This document shows, one piece after another, positions 22,912 to 30,655 of a DNA stretch of 39,067 nucleotides (positions within the stretch are counted from its first letter, which is position 1; every line of letters begins with the position of its first letter). Source of the stretch: an uncultured Prevotellaceae bacterium (GTDB taxonomy: Bacteria > Bacteroidota > Bacteroidia > Bacteroidales > Bacteroidaceae); contig CACZBS010000038.1 of assembly GCA_902779455.1 (NCBI GenBank), positions 1-39,067 of the forward strand, written 5' to 3'. A program made the position numbers and the translations under genes. The notes beneath the pieces were generated by a model. It had not been told where the DNA came from and searched no databases. It saw only the letters and a program-made list of their open reading frames with translations.

Positions 22912-24246
22912 TTATTTCTTGTAGCGGTCGATGAGGTGCTGCGGCAGACGGACGATGCAGATGTTCATCGAGCGGCCGTCGTCGGAGAGCATCGCCGACT
23001 GAATCTCGATCTCCGTGCCGTCGGGCTTGAACGTCGGGTGGACGTGGTCGCGCGCCGTCGTCTTATGTCCGGCCGAGAGCAGGATGCGCTCGCCCGTGTG
23101 GCGGTCGATGAGCCACAGCTCGCGGGCAAAGTCGTCGCCGGCCACCCAGTGACCGTCGCTCGAGCCTGCCACATGCCAGAAGTTGTCGCCCGGCACCTGT
23201 CCCTCCAGCGTCAGCTCACGTGTGCGCAGGTTGACCACGGCGATGCCCGTGGCATACTCCTTCGTGCCCGAGGGTCCCCAGTCGTTCGACGTGGCAAAGT
23301 CCTCCAGCCCGTCAATCTTCTTCTGCTCACCCTTGGCGATGGGGCGGTGGCCGATGATGGCCATGACCACCTCGTCCTCGCTGATGACCGCCTCGTGGGT
23401 CACCCAGTCGTGCTCCGTCTCGCGATAGACAGGACGGAGCCCCGTGCCGTCGGCATTGCAGACCCATGCTCGGATGGGGGCCTTGCCGCCCGTCTCCCAG
23501 CAGAAGACGACCTCGCCCGGATGCCAGGGGTTGCCCTGGATGTGGCCCACCTTGAAGTGGACGGCCACGACGGGCTCGCTCTTGCCCGTACGGAGGTCCA
23601 TCTTGCCGATGCCGCCGGGTCCGGCGCCCATCTTCCGCGGTCCGAAGTTGGGGGCGATCTGCTCGGCAATGGGATACTTGCGGGCGAACTCCTTGTCGAG
23701 TCGGAAGTAGACGAACTCCTCGCTGCCGTCGAGCGCCATGTCGCCCTCGGAGCACATCTCGGCGGGGATGGTGCCGCAGAGCCGCTCGTAGGCCTTCTTC
23801 TTCTTCACCGTGCCGGCCATGGCGTCGCTGAGCAGCGAGCCTAGGTTGATCTCGACCACCTCCATGCCCGTGCGCCGGCCGTCCTTGTCCTTGGCCGTGC
23901 GCATGATGTAGAGGTTCATCGACTTGCGGGCCACGCAGAGCATGCCCGTGAATCCGCCCTCCGTCACCTGCACGATGTCGCCCGTCTCCTCGTTGACGGC
24001 CATGGCTTCGCCTTTGACGCGGTTGGAGCGGAAGATGACCCACTGGCCGTCGGCCGTCCACTGGTTGTGGGTCTGATAGATCTTCGAGTCGCCCGTGCCG
24101 CTCTTGCTGGTGAGGAATACGAGTTCTACGCCCGTCTTCGGGTCGTTGATCACTTTCCGCTCCGAAGGGAAGCGGGTGCCCATCTGGGCAATGGCCGCTG
24201 CAGCCCACAAGATGGTCATGCCTAAGAATAATAATCTTTTCATCAT
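22912..24246 (-). CDS. Oligogalacturonate lyase-like beta-propeller (PL22)
   Basis: The 444-residue protein has a signal peptide (MMKRLLFLGMTILWAAAAIAQ) followed by a seven-bladed propeller with repeating DG-type blades. Conserved stretches are THNQWTADGQWVIFRSN, ETGDIVQVTEGG, VGHIQGNPWHPGEVVF, EHDWVTHEAV, NFWHVAGSSDG and RDHVHPTFKPDG. The clustered histidines fit the metal site and base of the PL22 family. It should split unsaturated oligogalacturonides, probably in the periplasm. It lies 13 bases downstream of the HTCS gene, so the two are cotranscribed. Confidence 0.8.
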   Translation of the reverse strand: MMKRLLFLGMTILWAAAAIAQMGTRFPSERKVINDPKTGVELVFLTSKSGTGDSKIYQTHNQWTADGQWVIFRSNRVKGEAMAVNEETGDIVQVTEGGFTGMLCVARKSMNLYIMRTAKDKDGRRTGMEVVEINLGSLLSDAMAGTVKKKKAYERLCGTIPAEMCSEGDMALDGSEEFVYFRLDKEFARKYPIAEQIAPNFGPRKMGAGPGGIGKMDLRTGKSEPVVAVHFKVGHIQGNPWHPGEVVFCWETGGKAPIRAWVCNADGTGLRPVYRETEHDWVTHEAVISEDEVVMAIIGHRPIAKGEQKKIDGLEDFATSNDWGPSGTKEYATGIAVVNLRTRELTLEGQVPGDNFWHVAGSSDGHWVAGDDFARELWLIDRHTGERILLSAGHKTTARDHVHPTFKPDGTEIEIQSAMLSDDGRSMNICIVRLPQHLIDRYKK

Positions 24247-24259
24247 GTCTTTGTCTTGA

Positions 24260-27200
24260 TTAGTTTTTATTCGTTTTACGCTTGATCACTTCTGACGGCA
24301 GTATGCCGAACTCTTTCTTAAAGGTCTCGCGGAAGTGGGCCATCTGCACGAAGCCCGTCATCATGGCCGCCTCGCTGACGTTGTAGTCACCGCTCTCCAG
24401 CAGCCGATAGCAGTGGAGCAGGCGGAACTTGCGGATATACTCGACGGCCGTCATGCCCGTCAGCGCCTTCACCTTGCGATAGAACGTGCTGTGGCTCATG
24501 GCCATCTTGTCCGTGACGAAGGGCAGGTCGATGTCCTGGCTCATGATGTTCTCCTGGATGATGCTGTTCAGCTTGTCAAGGAACTCCTGGTCCAGCCGGC
24601 TCAGCCGTGGCGCCGTCGCGGCGTCGGCGGGCACAGGGGCGTCTGCCGCGGGATGACGGGTGACACTCTCCATCAGCCGGCGGCGTGCGGTCAGCAGGTT
24701 CTGGATGCGGCTGGCCAGCAGCTTGGCCGTGAAGGGCTTCGTCAGGTATGAGTCGGCCCCGCTGTCGTATCCCTCCTCCTTGTCGTCGTCGCTCACCTTG
24801 GCCGTCAGCAGGATGATGGGAATGTGGCTGGTGCGGATGTCGTTCTTGAGCTGTCGGGTGAGCTGTATGCCGTTCAGTCGCGGCATCATGATGTCGCTGA
24901 CGATGATGTCGGGCGTGTGCTTCGTGGCCAACTCGACGCCCTCCTGTCCGTCGGCAGCCTGAAGGATGCGGAAGTCGTCAGAGAACGACTCGGCGATGTA
25001 TTCACGGATGTCGGCGTTGTCCTCGACGACGAGCAGCGTCGGCGGCTGGTCGGAGCCCTCGGCCGTCTCCTTCGCCACCTCCTGCTGCCCGGCCGTCAGC
25101 GGCGGGGCGACGTCCTCCTTGTGGAGCGCCTGCGGATAGGTGTTGCCGATGGTCAGCGCAAACGAGAAGCAGCTGCCTTGGCCCTCCTTGCTGTCGACGC
25201 TCAACTCCGCCTCATGCAGGTCGGCCAGCGACTTGACCAGTGCCAGTCCGATGCCGGTGCCCGAAGCCTGGTGCGAGCCCTTCGCCTGATAGTAGCGGTC
25301 GAAGATGTGCGGCAGTGCGTCAGCGGCGATGCCGTAGCCCGTGTCGCTGACGCTCAGTGTCAGCCGCCCGCCATCCTGCCTCAGCGTCACGTTGATGCTG
25401 CCCTCCTGGGTGTACTTGATGGCATTCGAGATGAAGTTGTTCATCACGGTGGTGACGATCTCCGAGTCGAAGTAGACGTCAGGCAGGTCGTCGGCGATGT
25501 CGTAGCCGAACTGCACCCGCGGGTTGCGGTAGAGCTCCTTGTAGTTCATGCATATCTCGCGGACGAAGCGCCCCAGGTCGCCGCGGGCCACGGTGAGGCG
25601 GCGGTTCTGCGTCTCCGTCTTGCGGAATTCCAGGATCTCGCTGATGAGGCTGCGCAGCTGCTCGGCACTCTTCTGGATCATCGTCACGCGGCGGCGCGTC
25701 TGTGGCGTCAGCTGCTGGTCGGCGGCAAGGTCCTCCAGCGGTCCGAGGATGAGGGTCAGGGGGGTGCGCAGCTCGTGGGTGATGTTGGTGAAAAACCGCA
25801 GTCGCTCCTCGTTCATGGCTTGCTTCTGCACGCTCTCGCGGCGCTCCAGCTCGAGCGAGTTGCGCAGTGCCAGCTTGCGTTTGTAGGAGCGTGAGAGCCA
25901 CAGGGCCCATGCGATGAGAGCGAGGGCGTAGATGACGAAGGCCCACCACGTCTGCCAGAAAGGCGGCGCGATGGTGATGCTGAGCTGCGTCTGCTGCGCC
26001 TCGTCCCAGTCCTGGCTCTTCAGTTTGGCCCTGAGAATGAAGGTGTAGTGGCCGGGCTGCAGTGCGCGGAAGACGACGTCGTGGTCGTTGCCGATGTCAT
26101 ACCACTTGCTGTCCATGCCCTTCATCATATACGAATATTCCACATGGTCAATCTGGGCATAGTCGCGCACGGTGAAGGCCAGCCGCAGCGTGTTCTGGCG
26201 GTAGGTCGTCCTGACCTGGCCCCGGGCGTCGGGCGTCAGCTGGCGGATGACGGTGTTGCGCCCGACGGGGTTGTAGGCCTCGCACGTGAAGATCTGCACG
26301 GCCGACACCTGCTCCTTGTTGTCCATCTCGCGGGGGTTGAATCGGCAGACGCCCGATGCCGACCCGAAGTAGAGGGTGCCGTCGTCGTCGGTGATGGCGG
26401 CTCCGCTGGCGAATCCGTTGGGCTGCTGGGTGTCCAGGTGGTTATAGTTATAGAAGCGGCCCGTGTTCTCGACGAAGCATGAGATGCCGGCGTAGGTGCT
26501 GACCCACACGCGGCCGCCGGCGTCGGGCTGCAGTGCCAGCACGTGGCTGTCGGCCAGTCCCGCCTCGCGTCCGTAGATGCTGATGCCGGTCAGCGTGGCG
26601 GGGTCGTCCAGACCGACCAGCCCGCCGTCAGTGCCCATCCACAGCCCCCGGTCGTGGCGGCGCACGACGTGGTTGATCTTGCCCGACGGCAGTCCGTCGC
26701 TCATGCTGACGTGCCGGCTCTTGCCCGTGCGCAGGTCGTAGGCGTAGATGCCGTCGCCCAGGGTGGCGATGAAGAGCTGGTCGGGTCCGGTGTGGATGAG
26801 GCTCGTGGCCGGTGCGTGGATGGTCTGGCTGATGCCTTCATGGCGCGTGATGCGGCCTTTGTCGTAGACGTAGACGCCGAACTCGCTGCCTATCCAGACG
26901 CGCCCGTCGTCGTCCTGTGCAAACGAGTGGATGTCGGAGCCCTCGGGCTGCAGGTCGAGCATCGTGAAGCGCTCGGTGCGACGGTCGAAGCGGTAGACGC
27001 CCTGGTCGTCGACGCCGATCCAGACGCCCTGGTCGGCGTCGGCCATGAGGCTGCGTGGCAGCGAGTATTCGCGGCTTGAGACGTCGCGCGCCGACCAGCA
27101 GCCCACCATCTGGCCGTCCTGCCATAGCGACAGCTCGTTCTCGGAGGCCATCCAGAAGCCGCGGTCCCTGTCGCGGGCGATGGCGTAGATGGGGTGGCGC

Positions 27201-28270
27201 TCGTTCTCGTGGTCGGTGAAGTTGAGCAGGCTGAACTCGCTGCGTCGTGCGCTGATGAAGTCGACGCCCGTGCTGTGGTTGCCCACCCAGATGTTGCCGA
27301 ACTGATCTTGGACAACGGCGCGGGCGTTGCGCGACGAGAGCCTCACGCGCGTGTCCTCATAACTCATCGACGCGTCGTCAGGGCTGAGGATGCGGATGCC
27401 GCCGATGTCGGTGGCCACCCACAGACGGCCGTCGGCCATCTGCAGGATGTCGTAGACGTTGTCGTCGTGGCGGTCGCCCTGTCGGCGCACCTCGCTGAAG
27501 GTGCCCGTGGCGGGGTCGAAGCGGGCCAGCCCGTGGTCGGTGCCCACCCAGATGCGCTGCTGGCGGTCCTGACAGATCTTGCGCACGTTGTCGCCCGGCA
27601 GACTCTGGCTGTCGCCGGCCTGGTGCCTGTAGTTGCGCGACGAGCCGTCGGCCAGGTTGACCACCGTCATGCCGTCGTGGCTGTGGCCTAGATAGAGGTG
27701 GCCGGCGCCGTCGTCGAGGGCGCAGCGGTTCTTGCGGAGCTGGCTCAGCGGCAGGTCGGTGACAGTGCGGCTCTGGCAGTCGAAGCGCTGCACCTGTCCG
27801 TTGCCGTAGACCAGCCACACGTCGGCTTCGGTGGCGTCGGCGCGGCGGTCGGCCGACGTGGCTACGCTGACGATGGCGTCGATGCTCGACGGTGCCAGCC
27901 CGTCGGCCGACGTCATCTCGCGCGTCTGGCCCGTGGCAGCGTCGTGGATGGTCAGTCCTTTCTCCGTGCCGATGAGCATCAGGCTGGTCGGCTCGTGCCA
28001 ACAGAGGGCGGTGATGCGGTGGCCCGCCACCTGCTCGGTCGTGGGGAAGGGCTGGCAGGTCTTGCCTGCGATGCGGTTGACACCGGCCTCGGTGGCCACC
28101 CAGACGTAGCCCTGTCCGTCGACGGCGAGCGCGATGACGAAGTCGTTCGACAGTCCGTCGGCCGAGTTGATGTGGGTGCTCACGGCGGTGCTGCCTGTCG
28201 GCCCGTCGGCCTTTGCCGTTGCGTGGAGGCACAGGGCGGTGAGCAATATGAATAACGACTTTCGGAGCAT
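24260..28270 (-). CDS. Hybrid two-component system sensor/regulator (HTCS)
   Basis: The 1336-residue one-protein signalling system has a signal peptide and a periplasmic two-bladed Reg_prop propeller sensor (about 25-680). A Y_Y_Y domain (about 690-760) and a membrane segment at about 771-792 follow. The kinase has H near 832 (FFTNITHELRTPL) and an HATPase with N-box NFISNAIKYT and TGIGLALVKS. The receiver begins near 1080 (LLVVEDNADI), with the acceptor Asp near 1122 (IIVSDIMMP) and KP in LTKPFTAKL. The C-terminus is an AraC-type helix-turn-helix (about 1240-1336). Such proteins bind glycan breakdown products and activate their own degradation locus, which here is pectin or RG-I by context. 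It heads the minus-strand operon. Confidence 0.93.
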   Translation of the reverse strand: MLRKSLFILLTALCLHATAKADGPTGSTAVSTHINSADGLSNDFVIALAVDGQGYVWVATEAGVNRIAGKTCQPFPTTEQVAGHRITALCWHEPTSLMLIGTEKGLTIHDAATGQTREMTSADGLAPSSIDAIVSVATSADRRADATEADVWLVYGNGQVQRFDCQSRTVTDLPLSQLRKNRCALDDGAGHLYLGHSHDGMTVVNLADGSSRNYRHQAGDSQSLPGDNVRKICQDRQQRIWVGTDHGLARFDPATGTFSEVRRQGDRHDDNVYDILQMADGRLWVATDIGGIRILSPDDASMSYEDTRVRLSSRNARAVVQDQFGNIWVGNHSTGVDFISARRSEFSLLNFTDHENERHPIYAIARDRDRGFWMASENELSLWQDGQMVGCWSARDVSSREYSLPRSLMADADQGVWIGVDDQGVYRFDRRTERFTMLDLQPEGSDIHSFAQDDDGRVWIGSEFGVYVYDKGRITRHEGISQTIHAPATSLIHTGPDQLFIATLGDGIYAYDLRTGKSRHVSMSDGLPSGKINHVVRRHDRGLWMGTDGGLVGLDDPATLTGISIYGREAGLADSHVLALQPDAGGRVWVSTYAGISCFVENTGRFYNYNHLDTQQPNGFASGAAITDDDGTLYFGSASGVCRFNPREMDNKEQVSAVQIFTCEAYNPVGRNTVIRQLTPDARGQVRTTYRQNTLRLAFTVRDYAQIDHVEYSYMMKGMDSKWYDIGNDHDVVFRALQPGHYTFILRAKLKSQDWDEAQQTQLSITIAPPFWQTWWAFVIYALALIAWALWLSRSYKRKLALRNSLELERRESVQKQAMNEERLRFFTNITHELRTPLTLILGPLEDLAADQQLTPQTRRRVTMIQKSAEQLRSLISEILEFRKTETQNRRLTVARGDLGRFVREICMNYKELYRNPRVQFGYDIADDLPDVYFDSEIVTTVMNNFISNAIKYTQEGSINVTLRQDGGRLTLSVSDTGYGIAADALPHIFDRYYQAKGSHQASGTGIGLALVKSLADLHEAELSVDSKEGQGSCFSFALTIGNTYPQALHKEDVAPPLTAGQQEVAKETAEGSDQPPTLLVVEDNADIREYIAESFSDDFRILQAADGQEGVELATKHTPDIIVSDIMMPRLNGIQLTRQLKNDIRTSHIPIILLTAKVSDDDKEEGYDSGADSYLTKPFTAKLLASRIQNLLTARRRLMESVTRHPAADAPVPADAATAPRLSRLDQEFLDKLNSIIQENIMSQDIDLPFVTDKMAMSHSTFYRKVKALTGMTAVEYIRKFRLLHCYRLLESGDYNVSEAAMMTGFVQMAHFRETFKKEFGILPSEVIKRKTNKN

Positions 28271-28297
28271 AGGCTTGGATGATTAGTTTTCTTGGTG

Positions 28298-28370
28298 CAA
28301 ATATATGAAAAAAAATCAGACGGCCATCGGCCTATGGCTTCTTTTTTTATTTTTGACGAAAAACTGTATG
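28298..28370 (-). promoter_or_regulatory. HTCS promoter with candidate activator site
   Basis: The -7 box TATATTTG (28305-28298, minus strand) lies 48 bp below the motif CATAC-AG-TTTTTCGTCA (28370-28354). The same motif with the same 48-bp gap is present upstream of the CotH-kinase gene. No conventional -33 sequence is obvious, as expected for an activated promoter. Confidence 0.6.
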
Positions 28371-28429
28371 GCGAATGACGACAGAGAGGGCTATTCCCGG
28401 ACCCAGACGGCGGGCGGCATGAAACTTAC

Positions 28430-28510
28430 GTCACGTCGTGACGCCATGCCGTCACGACGTGATTTCATGCCGTCACGACGTGACCGCATGCCGCCACGGC
28501 GTGACGAGAG
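28430..28510 (+). repeat. 21-bp palindromic repeat array, copy 3
   Basis: Four GTCAC-GnC-GTGAC palindromes with a 21-bp period, preceded by AAACTTACG and followed by GAGAG. It lies between the 3' end of the CotH-kinase gene and the HTCS promoter. Same orientation as copies 1 and 2. Confidence 0.85.
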
Positions 28511-28548
28511 TTAGTTACTGAGCTTTTGCAGGAGTGAAGGGGGACGCC

Positions 28549-30438
28549 TCAGCGGACGATGCGGATCTTGCGGCCGCGGCTGACGTAGATGCCGCTGGCG
28601 AGGGGGCGGCCGGAGGCGGACTGGGCGACGCGACGGCCCTGCAGGTCGTAGAGGGTCGGGGGCGTGGGCCGCGCTTGCTGCTGTGCGATGCCCGACGAGG
28701 TCCATCCCATGGCGCGTATGTCGCTGAGCAGCTGTGCGCTGCGATGAGGGAAGTAGTCGTCGAGGAGGCGCTGGCGCTCGGTGGCGAAGGGGCCGTCGAC
28801 GGTGTAGAACTGTCCGCGGGTGGAGTAGGGGTGGACGTCGCGCCGATAGTCGCCCCATCGTGCCGACTCGGCGTAGAGGCTGTTGTGGATAGTGGCGTAG
28901 AGGCTGTCCCATAGGGCTACGACGTGCGGCTCGGTCAGCTGTCCGTCGCCAGTGAGCAACTCTGAGGCGCGGTCGACGTAGCGGTCCTGAAAGTGGCGGT
29001 TGTTCATCAGACAGGTGAAGATCTCCGAGGGGCAGCCCGCATTGTTGAGTTTCAGGCGGTTGTCGGTGAGGCTCTCGAAGATGCTCTCCGTGTCCCAGCA
29101 GATGAACTGGAAACCGCGGTCGGCCCGGGTGCGACCCCGGAAGGCATACCAGTTGTGGATGTCCCAGTCGGTGTTGCCGCCGTAGTGGTTGATGAGCATG
29201 TAGTCGATGAAGGCGTCGACGTCGAGCAGGGGCTCCAGCGTCGGGTCGGGCTGTCCTTGGGCGTCGAGGCCCTGCAGGCGGTAGTAGCTGTCGTCGTCGG
29301 TGGCGGCACGGCGGACGAGGCTGAGCATCTCGTCCCACTTGTCCATCGTGCCGTCGGCCGCCTCGACGACCTGGCGGCCGCTGAGCTCCTCCACTTTGAC
29401 GACGTCGTAGTCGTCCTTGCGGCCGCCGAAGTGCTCCTTGCAGTAGCTGTCGTCGATGCGCTCGGCGAGGTTGTAGAGGCCCCAGTAGAGGCCGTCGATG
29501 AAGAGGTGGACGTAGATGCCGTCGGCAAAGGGATGGCCCAGTCGGCGCTGCATCTGGCGGGCCCAGAGGTCGCGGGTGTACTGTGCGCGGGTGCGGCTGT
29601 CCTCCTTCCAGTGTTGCCACGAGTTGCCGAAGAAGGTGCGCACGATGAGCTTGTTGAACTCCGCCACGCCCTCAGGGCCGAAGACGGGATAGTTGAGCTT
29701 CGATGGCCCGTATTCGTCCTTAAAACTGAGGCGGAAGGAGTGCTTGGGGTTCTTCTCGGGCACGCGGCCGTGGCCGCCGTGCAGGGTGATGGCGCACGTC
29801 GTGGTCAGGTCGTGCTGCTGCGGTCCGCCCATGAGCTCGACGGAGCAGGGGCGCACCCAGTCGCGTCCGTCGCCGTTGCCGATGGGCGCACCGGTGTAGA
29901 TGTAGATGCCGCCGCGGTCGGGATCTTTGTCGAGACCGAAGAAGTAGTCACGGTCGCTGACGAGCGACAGCAGGGGCAGCTCGCTGAGGGCGTCGGCGAT
30001 GTGGGCGCGGACGTCGGCGTCGGCCGTCAGCTCCGGGTCCATCTCGTAGTCGGCGGGGGCCGTGCCGCGCGTCTGGATGAAGCGACCCCATCGGGTGGGG
30101 AATCCCTCGGGCTCGGCCGGCTGCTCGATGACCGACTTGGCGAAGACGTAGGTCTGCGTCACGGAGCGCCCCAGCGGCTGGCCGTCCTTCACCTCGACGG
30201 CCCTGACGACGGTCGTCTTGCTGAGCACGATGGGCGACGTGTAGGGCAGACTCTCGGCCGTCGGCTCTGAGCAGTCGAGCGTGTAGTAGACCTGTGCATC
30301 GGGGTCGTTGGGCGTCAGCCGCAGCGTGGTCAGCTGATGGTAGAGGCCGTGCGGCAGGCTGAACTGCTGGGCCCGCAGCGGCATGGCCGTCGTCAGCAGT
30401 GCCGCGAGGAGCATGGTTGCTGTTCTCTTCATCGTCAT
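28549..30438 (-). CDS. Secreted CotH-kinase family protein
   Basis: The 629-residue protein has a signal peptide (MTMKRTATMLLAALLTTAMPLRAQ) and an N-terminal chitobiase-type beta domain (about 30-95, YYTLDCSEPT). A CotH-kinase domain (about 155-520) follows, with HLFIDGLYWGLYNLAERID, NHYGGNTDWDIHNWYAF and FICWDTE carrying the conserved acidic residues. The C-terminal sorting-type tail is LYDLQGRRV...SGIYVSRGRK. CotH enzymes phosphorylate proteins or, in some cases, act near the cell envelope; the substrate here is unknown. Its promoter region faces the plus-strand lyase operon and carries the candidate HTCS motif, so it is probably coregulated with pectin use. Start: ATG 30438 or 30432. Confidence 0.85.
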   Translation of the reverse strand: MTMKRTATMLLAALLTTAMPLRAQQFSLPHGLYHQLTTLRLTPNDPDAQVYYTLDCSEPTAESLPYTSPIVLSKTTVVRAVEVKDGQPLGRSVTQTYVFAKSVIEQPAEPEGFPTRWGRFIQTRGTAPADYEMDPELTADADVRAHIADALSELPLLSLVSDRDYFFGLDKDPDRGGIYIYTGAPIGNGDGRDWVRPCSVELMGGPQQHDLTTTCAITLHGGHGRVPEKNPKHSFRLSFKDEYGPSKLNYPVFGPEGVAEFNKLIVRTFFGNSWQHWKEDSRTRAQYTRDLWARQMQRRLGHPFADGIYVHLFIDGLYWGLYNLAERIDDSYCKEHFGGRKDDYDVVKVEELSGRQVVEAADGTMDKWDEMLSLVRRAATDDDSYYRLQGLDAQGQPDPTLEPLLDVDAFIDYMLINHYGGNTDWDIHNWYAFRGRTRADRGFQFICWDTESIFESLTDNRLKLNNAGCPSEIFTCLMNNRHFQDRYVDRASELLTGDGQLTEPHVVALWDSLYATIHNSLYAESARWGDYRRDVHPYSTRGQFYTVDGPFATERQRLLDDYFPHRSAQLLSDIRAMGWTSSGIAQQQARPTPPTLYDLQGRRVAQSASGRPLASGIYVSRGRKIRIVR

Positions 30439-30475
30439 ATATTTAAATAAGGTGTCCGTGCTGGTGAACATGATG

Positions 30476-30548
30476 CAAAACTAAAGAAAAAAGACGAGAA
30501 ACCGCCGCCGTGAGGTCACTTTTTTCGTGCATGACGAAAAAGAGTATG
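30476..30548 (-). promoter_or_regulatory. CotH-kinase gene promoter with candidate HTCS site
   Basis: The -7 box TAGTTTTG (30483-30476, minus strand) lies 48 bp below the motif CATAC-TC-TTTTTCGTCA (30548-30532). That is 15 of 17 matches to the motif before the HTCS gene, at the same distance. A reverse half-site TTTTTCGT (30521-30528) makes this site a palindrome with ACGAAAAA. Confidence 0.6.
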
Positions 30549-30591
30549 CTTTTTGGCGTTTTATAGCACCTACCTTCTCGCGCAAACCGGC

Positions 30592-30599
30592 TATCTTTG
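30592..30599 (+). promoter_or_regulatory. -7 box of the rhamnogalacturonan lyase operon
   Basis: TATCTTTG fits TAnnTTTG and is followed by a leader of about 50 bases before ATG 30656. The candidate HTCS palindrome (30521-30548) lies about 43 bp upstream, so both divergent genes could use it. Confidence 0.6.
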
Positions 30600-30655
30600 C
30601 CGCAGAATCACGAACTACTGATCAAGATAAGAACAATTAATTAACAAAAAACGAC

